From Aliiroseovarius sp. PrR006 (GTDB taxonomy: Bacteria > Pseudomonadota > Alphaproteobacteria > Rhodobacterales > Rhodobacteraceae), in assembly GCF_010500215.1 (NCBI RefSeq), contig NZ_JAAGOY010000004.1:1671818-1735817 (forward strand): a DNA stretch of 64,000 nucleotides, given 5' to 3'. Shown here piece by piece: positions 20,308-29,991 of the stretch. Below the pieces are notes generated by a model. The model worked only from the letters and a program-made list of their open reading frames with translations. It was not told where the DNA came from and did not search any database. The translations under genes and the position numbers were made by a program. Within the stretch, counting starts at the first letter, position 1. Every line of letters begins with the position of its first letter.

Positions 20308-20337
20308 GCCCCGCCAGTGAGCGGGGCTTTTATTTTG
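20308..20337 (+). terminator. Rho-independent terminator of ald
   Basis: The stem GCCCCGC/GCGGGGC around CAGTGA is followed by TTTTATTTT. It starts 30 bases after the ald stop codon. Confidence 0.9.
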
Positions 20338-20396
20338 GCAGGTCCGTGAAACGAAAGAAGCCCCGCCAAGTGGCAGGGCTTACTTCAGGATTGAGA

Positions 20397-20473
20397 TGGT
20401 AGCGTGGGGCGGACTTGAACCGCCGACCCCAGCATTATGAGTGCTGTGCTCTAACCAGCTGAGCTACCACGCC
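20397..20473 (-). tRNA. tRNA-Met (CAT), elongator type
   Basis: A 77-base cloverleaf on the minus strand. The acceptor strand GGCGTGG pairs with CCACGCT (with one G-T pair), the D-arm is AGCTCAGCTGGTTAGAGC, the anticodon stem-loop is CAGCA-CTCATAA-TGCTG with anticodon CAT, and the T-arm is GGCGG-TTCAAGT-CCGCC. The 3' CCA is encoded. The first base pair and the lack of three GC pairs in the anticodon stem distinguish it from the initiator tRNA at 62311. Confidence 0.95.
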
Positions 20474-20615
20474 ATCTCATATCGGAGGTCCGAATATTCC
20501 GGCACGCTGCCAGTGTCAAACGAAAAACGCCAGAAATCGGCAAACGGACGCAGAAATTTCAAACAAAAGGACGCCGGTTTTTCCGACGCCCTATCGCGGT
20601 CCAATTCGGCCCGTT

Positions 20616-21044
20616 TTATTTCTTCAAAGCGTCGCGAATCTCGGTCAGCAGATCCAGCTCGCTGGGGCCTGCGGGGACCTCTTCCACGGCTTCCTGCTCT
20701 TTCTCGGCGGCTTCTTTGGCCTTGTTGACCATCTTCACCAGCATGAAGACCACCCAAGCGATGATCAGGAAGTTGATCACGGCCATAGTGAAGGCACCGT
20801 AAGCGAAAACCGATGCGCCTGCCTCGCGTGCAGCTTCAAGCGAACTGCCCGCGGCGACATCACCTGACAGAACGGCGAACTTGTTGGTAAAGTCCACACC
20901 ACCGGTGAACAGACCAATGATCGGGTTGATCAGGTCGTCGACCATAGATTTGACGATGGCGGTGAAGGCCGCACCGATGATGATACCAACGGCCATATCC
21001 ATGACATTGCCCTTGGCGATGAAATCCTTGAATTCTTTAAGCAT
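20616..21044 (-). CDS. mscL: Large-conductance mechanosensitive channel MscL
   Basis: A 142-residue channel started at [20 protein letters not shown], the standard MscL N terminus. The two transmembrane helices are about residues 15-45 ([28 protein letters not shown]) and 75-100 ([24 protein letters not shown]), followed by the cytoplasmic helix ending in [11 protein letters not shown]. It opens under extreme membrane tension to release solutes during hypo-osmotic shock. It stands alone, downstream of nothing on its strand within 120 bases. Confidence 0.96.
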   Translation of the reverse strand: MLKEFKDFIAKGNVMDMAVGIIIGAAFTAIVKSMVDDLINPIIGLFTGGVDFTNKFAVLSGDVAAGSSLEAAREAGASVFAYGAFTMAVINFLIIAWVVFMLVKMVNKAKEAAEKEQEAVEEVPAGPSELDLLTEIRDALKK

Positions 21045-21172
21045 ACTATCCCCGTATGTTTTTGACCGCGCAGAATGCGTGATCCCGTTCGCATTGGCAC
21101 AACGGTACACAAAATCTGCGCGATTTTGCTGGGGAAAATTTAGACGCTCGTCACCGCAAGCTGACGTGTGGG

Positions 21173-21622
21173 TCAGCTTGGCAGGGAGCCGTTCAGCACA
21201 TAGGCTAGAATCTCGACCACTTGCGCGGGCTCGCGTGCGACGGCCAGTGCTGCAGCGTCGACCTCTTTCAAGGCGTGGTCATGCTCGGGCATTTGCAGGA
21301 CGATCAGCGACTTGCCCTTTGCGGCCGCATAGCCCGCGTCGAAGGCTGCGTTCCACTGGCGATATTTCTCGCCAAAGCGCACGACGACGACGTCGGCATC
21401 TTCGATCCCTTTGCGCGTGCGGATGGCGTTGATCAACGCACCTTTGTGGTCGTGCCAGTACTTGTTGGGCTCTTCGCCCAGAATAGCCACACCGCAATCA
21501 TCCGAGGCATCGTGATCGGTGACGGGGGCCGAGAATGCGATGTCCAGATCCTTGGCTCCATCGATGATTTGCTCACGCCAGTCCGTGTGGATTTCGCCGG
21601 AAAGATATACCTTCAGTGTCAC
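21173..21622 (-). CDS. YtoQ family protein
   Basis: A 149-residue soluble protein with the YtoQ pattern: [15 protein letters not shown] at the N terminus, [15 protein letters not shown], and [33 protein letters not shown]. The fold resembles nucleoside 2-deoxyribosyltransferases, so a nucleotide-related activity is possible; no function is established to my knowledge. The start is a GTG overlapping the stop of the phosphoribosyltransferase gene (GTGA), so the two are translated together. Confidence 0.85.
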   Translation of the reverse strand: MTLKVYLSGEIHTDWREQIIDGAKDLDIAFSAPVTDHDASDDCGVAILGEEPNKYWHDHKGALINAIRTRKGIEDADVVVVRFGEKYRQWNAAFDAGYAAAKGKSLIVLQMPEHDHALKEVDAAALAVAREPAQVVEILAYVLNGSLPS

Positions 21623-22275
21623 GTGCTTCGCTCCTGTTCATTCCAATAATCTTGCAGCATCTGAACCACGTCTTCATCCGAGACCTGCTCAAAACTGCGG
21701 TAATGCGCACCAACCGCGTAGAAGGGGTGCGGCGTCTCAATGCAGACTACGCCATCTACTTGCGACTGCAACTCGTCAATCCCGTCCTGCGGGGCGACGG
21801 GAACCGCAAGAATGATCTGGCGCGGATCTCGCCTGCGTAGCGCTTTCAATGCAGCTTTCACGGTCGCCCCGGTGGCAATGCCATCATCGACAACGATCAC
21901 GTCCTGCCCGGCGGCATCCAGAGGCGCGTGACCAGACAAATACATCGCACGCCGCGCTTCGATCTGAGAGAGCTTATCGGCAATCATCTTGTCGAAATCT
22001 GCTTCGGTCAGCCCGGCGCGTCGTAAGACGTCGGTGTTGAACACCACGTCCGTGCGCGCACCATCCACCACGGCACCTGCCGCAAGTTCGGCATGGCCCG
22101 GCAATCCCAACTTACGCACCATCAGCAAGTCCAGCGGCGCATCAAGTGCCCGCGCGACCGGAAGCGCCACAGGCACGCCCCCGCGCGGCAAGGCCAGCAC
22201 CAGCGGCGATGAAAGATCGAGGTCTATGACGCGGGCAGCAAGGGCATCGCCCGCCTGATGTCGGTTCGTGAACAT
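21619..22275 (-). CDS. Phosphoribosyltransferase family protein
   Basis: A 218-residue protein started at MFTNRHQAGDALAARVIDLDL; 35 earlier in-frame codons run into pheT. The N-terminal LVLALPRGGVPVALPVARAL and the PRPP-binding loop VIVVDDGIATGATVKAAL are the type I phosphoribosyltransferase signatures. It matches the stand-alone family often fused to a dienelactone-hydrolase-like domain in other bacteria. Coupled to ytoQ by a GTGA overlap, which supports a shared nucleoside or nucleotide role. The acceptor base is unknown. Confidence 0.85.
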   Translation of the reverse strand: MFTNRHQAGDALAARVIDLDLSSPLVLALPRGGVPVALPVARALDAPLDLLMVRKLGLPGHAELAAGAVVDGARTDVVFNTDVLRRAGLTEADFDKMIADKLSQIEARRAMYLSGHAPLDAAGQDVIVVDDGIATGATVKAALKALRRRDPRQIILAVPVAPQDGIDELQSQVDGVVCIETPHPFYAVGAHYRSFEQVSDEDVVQMLQDYWNEQERST

Positions 22276-22312
22276 GTCTTCACTATGCCGAAACAGGCGG
22301 GTTTGCGCAAAA

Positions 22313-24709
22313 TCAGCCGCGCAGGCTTCCGCCTGTGGCTTTCTCGACCTTCTGGACAATCTTCTGGCTGACGGCCTCAATGTCTTTGTCGGTCAGGGTC
22401 GCGTCACGCGGTTGCAGACGCACGGTGATGGCGAGCGATTTCTTGCCTTCGCCCAGCGATCCGCCGATGAATTCGTCAAAGACGTTCACATCGGTGATCA
22501 GAGCCTTGTCGGCACCTGCGGCTGCGTTCACCAGATTGATGGCTTCTACGTCCGCGTCCACCACGAAGGCGAAGTCACGCTCGACCGGCTGCAGGTCCGA
22601 CGCGCCCAGCGCCGCGCGGCCCGTGCCTTTGGCTTTCGGGAACGGCACTTTCGCCAGATGTACGGCGAAGGCCACAACGGGACCTTTCACGTCCATCTCG
22701 GCGATGGTTTTCGGATGCAGCTCGCCAAATGCGCCAAGGATGTTCTTCGGACCCAGACCCAGCTTGGCCGAGCGGCCCGGATGCCACCACGCGTTCATGT
22801 CACGCACGAAAGTCAGCTTCGCGGGCGCACCGATGGCGGCCAGAACGGCCTCGACATCTGCTTTGGCATCATATGTGTCGACCGGGCGACGCGCGCCGAA
22901 ACGGTCGCGCGGGCCAGTGTGACCGACGAGGATACCGGTGACCATCTGCTCGTATTCATCCGGCTCGCCGCCGTGGAAGACGGGGCCAACCTCAAACAGG
23001 GCCAGATCCATGAAACCACGCGCTTGGTTGCGGGCGGCGGCTTGCAGCAGACCGGGCAGCAGCGAGGGGCGCATGTGGCTCATCTCGGACGAGATCGGGT
23101 TGGCGAGCGAGACGTCGTCGCCACCGGTGCCGAAACGTTCAGCACTGGCCTGATCAATGAAGCTGTAGGTCACGCATTCGTTGTAGCCCAGCGCGGCCAC
23201 GGTGCGACGCGCGATGCCTTCGCGCTTTTGCATCGGGGTCAGGATTGCTTTCGGCACGCCCACATGGCTGCGCGGCAAAGGCTTGCCGACCAGCTTTGTC
23301 AGGGATGCAACACGGGCGACTTCTTCGACCAGATCAGCCTCGCCCAGCACGTCAGGGCGCCACGACGGGACGTGCGCCATGTCGCCGTCCAGTTCGAAGC
23401 CCAGCGCGGTCAGGGTCGCGCGCTGCTCATCGGCAGGAATGTCCATACCCACCAGCGACTGCACGCGGTCGGTGTCCAGCTTGTACGCACGCGATACGTC
23501 AGGCACTTCGCCAGCGACCACAACGTCTGACGCTTCACCGCCGCAGAGATCAAGGATCATCTGGGTCGCGGCCTCGATCGCCGGGGCGTTATATTCCGGG
23601 TCGATGCCGCGCTCGTTGCGATAGCGTGCGTCCGAGTTGATCTTCAGCGCACGGCCGGTTTTCGCGATCTGGATCGTGTCCCAAACAGCGGCTTCGAGGA
23701 AGACATTGGTGGTTTCGTAGGTCGCACCCGTGGGCAGACCACCCATGATGCCACCGATGCTCTCGACGCCTTCTGCGTCCGAGATCACAACGGCGCCCTC
23801 GGGGAAGGTGTATTCCTTCTCGTCCAGACCCACCAGCGTCTCGCCACCCTTCGCACGGTGAACGCGCAGGTCGCCTTTGACCTTGTCCGCGTCAAACACG
23901 TGCAGCGGGCGGTTCATGTCGTAGGTGAAGAAGTTGGTGATATCCACAAGCGCCGAGATCGGGCGCAGGCCCACGGCCTTCAGACGGGCCTGCAACCACG
24001 CAGGCGACGGGCCGTTCTTCACGCCCTTGATCAGACGGCCCATGAAGACGGGCGCATCGTCGCGTGTGTCGTCATCAATGGTTACGTTGATCGGGCTGGG
24101 GCCGTTGCCCGCAACTTTGTGTTCTTTCAAGGGCTTCAGCGTACCCAAACCACGGGCGGCCAAGTCACGCGCAATGCCGCGCACGCCCAGCGCATCGGGG
24201 CGGTTCGGCGTGATCGCAATCTCGATCACCGGGTCCACCTTGGTCGGGTCATTGGCGGCGAGCCAATCGACGAATTTCTCGCCGACTTCGCCCGAGGGAA
24301 GCTCGATAATGCCGTCATGTTCTTCCGACAGCTCCAGCTCGCGCTCGGACGCCATCATGCCGTGGCTTTCCACGCCGCGGATTTTGCCGACCGAGAGCGT
24401 CACATCGATGCCGGGCACATAGTCGCCGGGCTTGGCCAGCACCACGGTGATGCCTTCACGCGCATTCGGCGCACCGCAAACGATCTGCTTTTCGCCTTCG
24501 TTGGTGTCGACCGTGCACACGCGCAGACGGTCGGCGTCGGGGTGTTTCTCGGCCGATTTGACCTTGGCGATGGTGAAGGCGCCCAGACGGTCCATGGGGT
24601 TGAAGATATCCTCAACCTCGAGCCCCAGATCGGTGCATGCCTCGGCGATCTCATCGACGGAGGCCGTGGTATCGAGGTGGTCTTTCAGCCAGGAGATGGT
24701 GAATTTCAT
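22313..24709 (-). CDS. pheT: Phenylalanine--tRNA ligase beta subunit
   Basis: A 798-residue subunit of normal length. It begins with [33 protein letters not shown], carries the tRNA-binding (EMAP-like) domain near residues 40-150 (VCTVDTNEGEKQIVCGAPNAREG), B3/B4 and B5 domains (ALGVRGIARDLAARGLG), a catalytic-like core and a C-terminal anticodon-binding FDX-ACB domain (PVERDFAFVVDADVEA). With PheS it charges tRNA-Phe. Its ATG overlaps the stop of an unusual small membrane-protein gene that separates it from pheS. Confidence 0.96.
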   Translation of the reverse strand: MKFTISWLKDHLDTTASVDEIAEACTDLGLEVEDIFNPMDRLGAFTIAKVKSAEKHPDADRLRVCTVDTNEGEKQIVCGAPNAREGITVVLAKPGDYVPGIDVTLSVGKIRGVESHGMMASERELELSEEHDGIIELPSGEVGEKFVDWLAANDPTKVDPVIEIAITPNRPDALGVRGIARDLAARGLGTLKPLKEHKVAGNGPSPINVTIDDDTRDDAPVFMGRLIKGVKNGPSPAWLQARLKAVGLRPISALVDITNFFTYDMNRPLHVFDADKVKGDLRVHRAKGGETLVGLDEKEYTFPEGAVVISDAEGVESIGGIMGGLPTGATYETTNVFLEAAVWDTIQIAKTGRALKINSDARYRNERGIDPEYNAPAIEAATQMILDLCGGEASDVVVAGEVPDVSRAYKLDTDRVQSLVGMDIPADEQRATLTALGFELDGDMAHVPSWRPDVLGEADLVEEVARVASLTKLVGKPLPRSHVGVPKAILTPMQKREGIARRTVAALGYNECVTYSFIDQASAERFGTGGDDVSLANPISSEMSHMRPSLLPGLLQAAARNQARGFMDLALFEVGPVFHGGEPDEYEQMVTGILVGHTGPRDRFGARRPVDTYDAKADVEAVLAAIGAPAKLTFVRDMNAWWHPGRSAKLGLGPKNILGAFGELHPKTIAEMDVKGPVVAFAVHLAKVPFPKAKGTGRAALGASDLQPVERDFAFVVDADVEAINLVNAAAGADKALITDVNVFDEFIGGSLGEGKKSLAITVRLQPRDATLTDKDIEAVSQKIVQKVEKATGGSLRG

Positions 24710-25014
24710 GGGTTTGATCCCTCAAGTTTTTCTATCTCACGATCTAGCTCGGAGAAGTAATTTTTTGTCATGCGGTCAACATAGAAGTAGCGCACTCCAG
24801 CAACGACAAGCGCGGTGATGGTTATCGCCAGCTCGTTTGCCGTGAGGCGCACATTTGCAACGAGACCAAAAAGGAAAATGACAAGAACTGTTCCAATCAA
24901 TGCAACGACGGCTTCACCGACTGGGTTCTTATCCTTGAAGCGAGCCAAGTCCGGCAATCGCTTAGCGATGGTATGCTCCGCTTCTTCCCTTATTTTGGTG
25001 TAGCGGTTGCTCAC
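24706..25014 (-). CDS. Small two-helix membrane protein inserted between pheS and pheT
   Basis: A 102-residue protein I do not recognise. It has a charged N terminus ([29 protein letters not shown]), two hydrophobic segments (about 32-52, [21 protein letters not shown], and 59-77, [19 protein letters not shown]) and a charged C-terminal helix ([20 protein letters not shown]). Both ends overlap their neighbours by four bases (ATGA with pheT, and with the pheS stop), so it is translationally coupled to both. Base composition is visibly lower in GC than pheS or pheT, which suggests later acquisition. Function unknown. Confidence 0.75.
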   Translation of the reverse strand: MSNRYTKIREEAEHTIAKRLPDLARFKDKNPVGEAVVALIGTVLVIFLFGLVANVRLTANELAITITALVVAGVRYFYVDRMTKNYFSELDREIEKLEGSNP

Positions 25015-26084
25015 CTACTCAGCCCCCCACGCATGGTCGGCACGTCCAGCGAGCTGAAACCATAGTGGCGCAGCCAGCGCAGGTCGCTGTCAAAGAACGC
25101 GCGCAGGTCGGGGATGCCGTATTTCAGCATGGCCAGACGGTCGATGCCCAGACCGAAGGCAAAGCCCTGCCAGTCGTCGGGATTCACGCCTGCGGCTGAG
25201 AGCACTTTCGGGTGCACCATGCCAGAGCCAAGGATTTCCATCCAGTCGTCGCCCTCGCCCAGTTTCAGGGTGCCGCCTTCCCACGAGCAGCGGATGTCGA
25301 CTTCGGCCGACGGTTCGGTGAAGGGGAAGTGCGAGGCGCGGAAGCGCAGTTCGATGCCATCGATCTCGAAGAAGGCGCGGCAGAATTCTTCCAGCGTCCA
25401 TTTCAGGTTCGCCATCGAGATGTCTTTGTCGATCGCCAGACCTTCGACCTGATGGAACATCGGGGTGTGGGTCTGGTCGTAATCCGAGCGGTATACGCGA
25501 CCCGGTGCGATCACGCGGATCGGCGCGCCGGTCTTCTCCATCGCGCGGATTTGTACCGGTGAGGTGTGGGTGCGCAGCACGTGCGGCGGGCGGTTGTCGC
25601 CTTCGTCGCGGTGCATATAGAACGTGTCGAATTCCTGACGCGCAGGGTGGTGCGGCGGGATGTTCAGGGCGTCGAAGTTGTACCAATCGCTTTCGATCTG
25701 CGGCCCTTCGGCAACCGAGAAACCCATATCGCCGAAGATGGCCGAGATTTGCTCGGTCACTTGGCTGATCGGGTGGATCGTACCTTGGCGCTGCGGGCGG
25801 CCCGGCAGGGTGACGTCCAGCCATTCGGTGCGCAGACGTTCATCAAGGGCAGCATCCGCCAGCGCGGATTTCTTGGCGGCAATGGCCGAGTTGATCTCGT
25901 CCTTCAACGCGTTCAGCTTGGGGCCAGCCACTTGGCGTTCCTCGGGCGTCATCTTGCCCAGCTCGCGCATTTTCAGGGCCACTTCGCCCTTTTTGCCGAC
26001 CGCCTGCACGCGGATATCTTCCAGCGCTGCTTCATCCGCAGCCCCACCGATTGCGTCCAGATATTTTGTTCTGAGCTCGTCCAT
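25011..26084 (-). CDS. pheS: Phenylalanine--tRNA ligase alpha subunit
   Basis: A 357-residue class II synthetase subunit started at [14 protein letters not shown]. Motif 2 and 3 regions are visible: [49 protein letters not shown], and [22 protein letters not shown] at the end. It forms the catalytic half of the alpha2beta2 enzyme with PheT. The operon order is pheS, a 102-residue membrane protein, pheT. Confidence 0.96.
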   Translation of the reverse strand: MDELRTKYLDAIGGAADEAALEDIRVQAVGKKGEVALKMRELGKMTPEERQVAGPKLNALKDEINSAIAAKKSALADAALDERLRTEWLDVTLPGRPQRQGTIHPISQVTEQISAIFGDMGFSVAEGPQIESDWYNFDALNIPPHHPARQEFDTFYMHRDEGDNRPPHVLRTHTSPVQIRAMEKTGAPIRVIAPGRVYRSDYDQTHTPMFHQVEGLAIDKDISMANLKWTLEEFCRAFFEIDGIELRFRASHFPFTEPSAEVDIRCSWEGGTLKLGEGDDWMEILGSGMVHPKVLSAAGVNPDDWQGFAFGLGIDRLAMLKYGIPDLRAFFDSDLRWLRHYGFSSLDVPTMRGGLSR

Positions 26085-26154
26085 CTCGGTCCCTTTGCTT
26101 CGCACCGTTTCCAGCTAGCGAATAGAGGGCAAAATGGCAAGCGGGGGAAGGGGT

Positions 26155-27402
26155 TCAGGGCGCGTTCAATGCGTGAAGGCGGCTTTCAAGGAACGCTGCT
26201 TGCGCAGGGGCGTCGGACAGCGCGATGGCGGCACGATAGCTTTCGGCGGCATCGCGGTCCCGGCCGAGGCGGGCCAGAAGGTCGGCGCGGCAGGCGTGGA
26301 AGGGTTGATAGCGGGCAAATTTGCCTTCCGCCTCGACCGAGTTCAGCAGGGTCAGACCTGCCTCTGGGCTATCCGCATAAGACAGCGCCACGGCCTGATT
26401 GATCCGCAGAACCGGGTTGGGCTGGCGGGTATAGAGCACGTCATACAGCGCCACGATCTGCGCCCAGTCAGTCGCGGCAAAATCGGGCGCCTGCGCGTGT
26501 ACCGCGCTGATCGCGGCCTGAAGCGCATACGGCCCCGCGCGCCCCATCGAGAGGGTGGTTTCCACCAGCGCCAGCCCCTCGGCGATCTTGGCACGGTCCC
26601 ATCGGGCGCGGTTCTGAAGCTCTAGCGGGATGAACGCCCCGCCCTGCCCTTGTCGCGCCAGCCTGCGGCTTTCGCCCAGCAGCATCAGGGCCAGAAGGCC
26701 GTGCACCTCGGCATGATCGGGAAGCAGGCCGGTCAGGATGCGTCCCAGACGGATCGCCTCGGCCACCAGATCGCCGCGGGTCAGTTGGCCGTCGGACGCC
26801 TGATAGCCTTCGTTGAAGATCAGATAGATAACGCGCAAGACGGCGTCGGTCCGGTCGTGCAGGTCTTCGGGTTCGGGCAGCTTGAAGGGGATGCCTGCGT
26901 CGCGCAGCTTCTTCTTGGCGCGGGTCAAGCGAGCGGCCATGGCGTCGGTTTTGTCCAGAAACGCGCGGGCGATCTCGGCCGTGGTCAGCCCGCCCAGCGC
27001 CCGCAGAGTCAGGGCCACGCGAGACTTTTCCTCGAGCGCGGGGTGGCAGCAGGTAAAGATCAGCTCGAGCCGGTGGTCAGTGATCAGCATCGGTGTGTTC
27101 TCGGGATCGGTTTGGTGCTGTTCCAGCCACAAGGTCAGTTCGGCCTCTTTGCGGGTCGCCGTCGCGTTGCGACGCAGACGATCCAGCGCCTTGCGCTTCG
27201 CGACCGAGATCATCCACGCGTCGGGATGACGTGGCGCGCCCTGTTTCGGCCACACCTCAAGCGCTGAAATAACGGCATCCTGCAAGCTGTCTTCGGCCAA
27301 CGCGTAGTCGCCGATAGACGACACAAGCGACGACAGGATGCGCCCCCAGTCTTCACGGATCAACCGCGTGACCAGCGTCTGAACCTCAACCGGGGGCAGC
27401 AT
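26155..27402 (-). CDS. ECF42-type RNA polymerase sigma factor with C-terminal helical extension
   Basis: A 415-residue sigma factor, much longer than ordinary ECF proteins. Region 2 is at about residues 10-75 (YALAEDSLQDAVISALEVWPKQG ... DAWMISVAKRKALDRLRR), region 4 at about 115-165 (ALGGLTTAEIARAFLDKTDAMAARLTRAKKKLRDAG). The remaining 240 residues form the SnoaL-free, TPR-like extension seen in group ECF42 (LTGLLPDHAEVHGLLALMLLGESRRLAR). ECF42 genes are nearly always beside DGPF/YciI-domain genes, as here, six bases apart. No anti-sigma factor is present, as is usual for the group. Confidence 0.9.
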   Translation of the reverse strand: MLPPVEVQTLVTRLIREDWGRILSSLVSSIGDYALAEDSLQDAVISALEVWPKQGAPRHPDAWMISVAKRKALDRLRRNATATRKEAELTLWLEQHQTDPENTPMLITDHRLELIFTCCHPALEEKSRVALTLRALGGLTTAEIARAFLDKTDAMAARLTRAKKKLRDAGIPFKLPEPEDLHDRTDAVLRVIYLIFNEGYQASDGQLTRGDLVAEAIRLGRILTGLLPDHAEVHGLLALMLLGESRRLARQGQGGAFIPLELQNRARWDRAKIAEGLALVETTLSMGRAGPYALQAAISAVHAQAPDFAATDWAQIVALYDVLYTRQPNPVLRINQAVALSYADSPEAGLTLLNSVEAEGKFARYQPFHACRADLLARLGRDRDAAESYRAAIALSDAPAQAAFLESRLHALNAP

Positions 27403-27408
27403 GTGGGA

Positions 27409-27759
27409 TCAATCGAAGACCATGATCGGGCGGACTTCCACCCAGCCATATTTCGCATCCGGGATCTTGGCGGCATATTTCAGCGCCTCGTCCAGATCCT
27501 TGCAGTCGAGAATATAGTAGCCGCCCAACTGCTCCTTGGTTTCAGCAAAGGGGCCGTCCACAACCTCGGTCTTGCCGTCACGCACGGACACTGTGGTGGC
27601 GGTCGCCACGGGATTAAGGGCGTTGCCCCCAACCATCACGCCTGCATCCTGAACTTCCTGCGTATAGTCCACGTAGGCCTGCATATAGGGGCCAAATTCG
27701 TCGGTTCCGGGCTGCGGGCCGTTATCCTCGGCATTATAAATCAAACAGATATATTGCAT
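27409..27759 (-). CDS. YciI/DGPF domain protein
   Basis: A 116-residue YCII-related protein. The motif DGPFAETKEQLGGYYILDCKDLDEA (about residues 68-92) is the DGPF signature. The N terminus MQYICLIYNAEDNGPQPG and the end KYGWVEVRPIMVFD fit the family. It lies immediately upstream of the ECF42 sigma gene on the same strand and is thought to be co-regulated with or to modulate that sigma factor; enzymatic function is unknown. The usual partner arrangement is intact. Confidence 0.9.
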   Translation of the reverse strand: MQYICLIYNAEDNGPQPGTDEFGPYMQAYVDYTQEVQDAGVMVGGNALNPVATATTVSVRDGKTEVVDGPFAETKEQLGGYYILDCKDLDEALKYAAKIPDAKYGWVEVRPIMVFD

Positions 27760-27884
27760 CGGTTTTCCTTTCGTCTGTTGGGAAAGGTCTATGCCTTTCT
27801 GTGTACCAGACGTTTGAGGATCGGCAAAATCGACATACGTTCCGCATTAACAAAGGCAGACCGCAGTACCCGACGCAATCTTAT

Positions 27885-29426
27885 CTAGGAACAAACCCGC
27901 ACATAATAAACAAATGGAAACGGATTGTCCGCGTCCTCAAACGGAGGTGTCAAATCCTTCGAGAAAGAGACCGGCTCAACTATCCGCTTATAGCATTGCG
28001 AAAACTCGGGCATGCGCTCAAGTTCTTTCCCGGTCAGGAACCATGCAAAAGCCACATCTACACCAGTTACCGGCCCTATGATGATACGGTCAGGTTTTCG
28101 CGACAAGACATAGGCTCCGTCGCCCTTGGCATGACCGGGCCAGTACTGGCGCTCTGCAATCATTGGAACATTTTCGCGCTTTGCAATCGTAGCGTCATTC
28201 AGGCCTAGCATGTCGATGAAAACACGCCCCTCATCTGCCACAAAGGGCGTCGAGCCCGCGGTATTCAACGCAACCGTTATGTTCCGAGGCCAAGTGTCGT
28301 TAATGTGCCGACCGACAATCTCGCCATAGAACGCTGCAGGATCTTTCAGCTTGGGCGGCTCGACAATCGCAACGACCACAACCGCCAAAGCCGACGCCCC
28401 CAAGGTGATATTTCTTGCACGCAGCTCCATTCTTGAGACGCATGCAAGAAGAAGCAGTGAAATTGGCACAGTAAGCGGCACCATCATCCGCGCCCACGGC
28501 ATATGGTCCCCTCCGGCCCAGCAAATGTATAGCAGCTGCAAGGCGATCGCGCTCAGCAGGAACCGGGACGAAGCGTTCAAATTTCCGGCTCTGTACATTA
28601 CGCTTACGATCGCCAACGCAATCCCCAGCGTTGGAATAATAACCACCGCAGTAGCAAGGTATTCAGCGCCGTTCAGAAGTTTCTCGGACAGAGGCAGATC
28701 GGCTTTCGCGTAGAAAGTCAGGGGAAAGAGCTCTCCATAGATCTGCCAGCGGAACCCCATTTGAACAAAAGACACCGCAGCGGGGATGCCAACCACGATC
28801 ACTGCGGACATCAGGCGGGTACGAACGGCACCGGGTCCGGCCAGAAGAAGACCGAGGCCCGAACCCGCGATGAACACCGATGCATCCAGCCGCGTCAAGA
28901 TAGCCAGCGAATAGGCCAAGGCTGCCATGAACAGCAAACCCGTACGCGGCTGGCGTAGAAATGTGAGCAACGCCGCGAGCCCGCTGGCCAGGAATGCCGC
29001 GACGATCACAGCCTCGAGCCCACCCAGCATCCAAATCGCAATCGGTGTCGAACTCGCAACAGTCAGCATCGTCAACACTCGTCCAAGCCAGTTTTCTCGG
29101 CCTGGCAGCACTGCACGCGCCGAAACAGCGGTCATCACAAGCAACACAGCGACAGCGACGGCGTTCACCAATTGCGCTGACGCAACCGCTGAAACACCAA
29201 GCCGCATTGGCCAGCTTATCACGACAACATGAAGCAGGCTTGTATAACCCTCGGCCCACTCACCAGGGTTCCATTGGATCAATCCGGTTTCCACGAATGT
29301 CCGTGCATATCGCAGGGTGATATACGCATCATCGTGAAAATATAGGCTGTGCTTGGAAACAAGAAACGCCACTACAACAAGCGCAACCACAACCGAAATA
29401 CTGTCAGCAGAAACCCGCCTCAACAT
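27885..29426 (-). CDS. GT-C-fold membrane glycosyltransferase-like protein
   Basis: A 513-residue membrane protein with about ten hydrophobic segments and a soluble C-terminal part from about residue 375. Residues 30-66 contain YFHDDAYITLRYARTFVETG followed by WNPGEWAEGYTSLL. The DDAY motif in the first external loop and the EGYT segment are characteristic of the polyprenyl-phosphate-sugar-dependent GT-C group that includes mycobacterial AftB-type arabinosyltransferases. It is probably a transferase acting on the periplasmic side of the inner membrane. Acceptor and donor are unknown. It stands alone between the YciI and rplT genes. Confidence 0.7.
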   Translation of the reverse strand: MLRRVSADSISVVVALVVVAFLVSKHSLYFHDDAYITLRYARTFVETGLIQWNPGEWAEGYTSLLHVVVISWPMRLGVSAVASAQLVNAVAVAVLLVMTAVSARAVLPGRENWLGRVLTMLTVASSTPIAIWMLGGLEAVIVAAFLASGLAALLTFLRQPRTGLLFMAALAYSLAILTRLDASVFIAGSGLGLLLAGPGAVRTRLMSAVIVVGIPAAVSFVQMGFRWQIYGELFPLTFYAKADLPLSEKLLNGAEYLATAVVIIPTLGIALAIVSVMYRAGNLNASSRFLLSAIALQLLYICWAGGDHMPWARMMVPLTVPISLLLLACVSRMELRARNITLGASALAVVVVAIVEPPKLKDPAAFYGEIVGRHINDTWPRNITVALNTAGSTPFVADEGRVFIDMLGLNDATIAKRENVPMIAERQYWPGHAKGDGAYVLSRKPDRIIIGPVTGVDVAFAWFLTGKELERMPEFSQCYKRIVEPVSFSKDLTPPFEDADNPFPFVYYVRVCS

Positions 29427-29560
29427 TGATTTGCCTTCAATTCATCTAATCGCTGGCAACCTACCCCAAATACACCTCTTTGCAATGCTAAGTTGATCTG
29501 CGCAGCCCTTTCAGACGAAGTTATAGGGTATCGGCAACAAATACGCCGATCACACGAAAA

Positions 29561-29586
29561 AGCCGCGAAGGGGTCCCCTCGCGGCT
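29561..29586 (-). terminator. Rho-independent terminator of rpmI-rplT
   Basis: On the minus strand AGCCGCGAGGGG pairs with CCCCTTCGCGGCT and is followed by TTTT. It is 25 bases after the rplT stop codon. Confidence 0.88.
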
Positions 29587-29611
29587 TTCGAATTCTTCGC
29601 TGTGATCAGGC

Positions 29612-29977
29612 TTAGGCAGCCAGAGCAGCCTGTGCTTTTTCAACGATGGCACCGAATGCTTCGGGCTCGTGAACGGCCAGATCGGCCAGAACCTTACGGT
29701 CCACTTCAACGCCAGCCAGGTTCAGGCCGTTGATGAAGCGCGAGTAGGTCAGGCTTTCGTCATGCGAACGGACAGCAGCGTTGATACGCTGGATCCACAG
29801 CGCACGGAACTGACGCTTGCGGTTCTTACGGTCGCGGGTTGCATACTGGTTCGCCTTGTCGACGGCCTGACGGGCTACCTTGAAGGTATTCTTGCGGCGG
29901 CCGTAGAAGCCTTTAGCGGCCTTGACGACTTTTTTGTGACGGGCGTGGGTTGTGGTTCCACCTTTAACGCGGGACAT
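29612..29977 (-). CDS. rplT: 50S ribosomal protein L20
   Basis: A 121-residue basic protein with the L20 N terminus [32 protein letters not shown] and the conserved [29 protein letters not shown]20 binds 23S rRNA early in 50S assembly and, in many bacteria, represses its own operon. It follows rpmI by 14 bases. infC, the usual partner in gammaproteobacteria and firmicutes, is absent, as is typical for alphaproteobacteria. Confidence 0.97.
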   Translation of the reverse strand: MSRVKGGTTTHARHKKVVKAAKGFYGRRKNTFKVARQAVDKANQYATRDRKNRKRQFRALWIQRINAAVRSHDESLTYSRFINGLNLAGVEVDRKVLADLAVHEPEAFGAIVEKAQAALAA

Positions 29978-29991
29978 ATCAGTATCTCCTC

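Noticed and set aside
22268..23530. Open plus-strand frame of 420 codons opposite pheT
   Set aside because: Antisense shadow of a definite gene, with His/Arg-rich composition typical of such frames.
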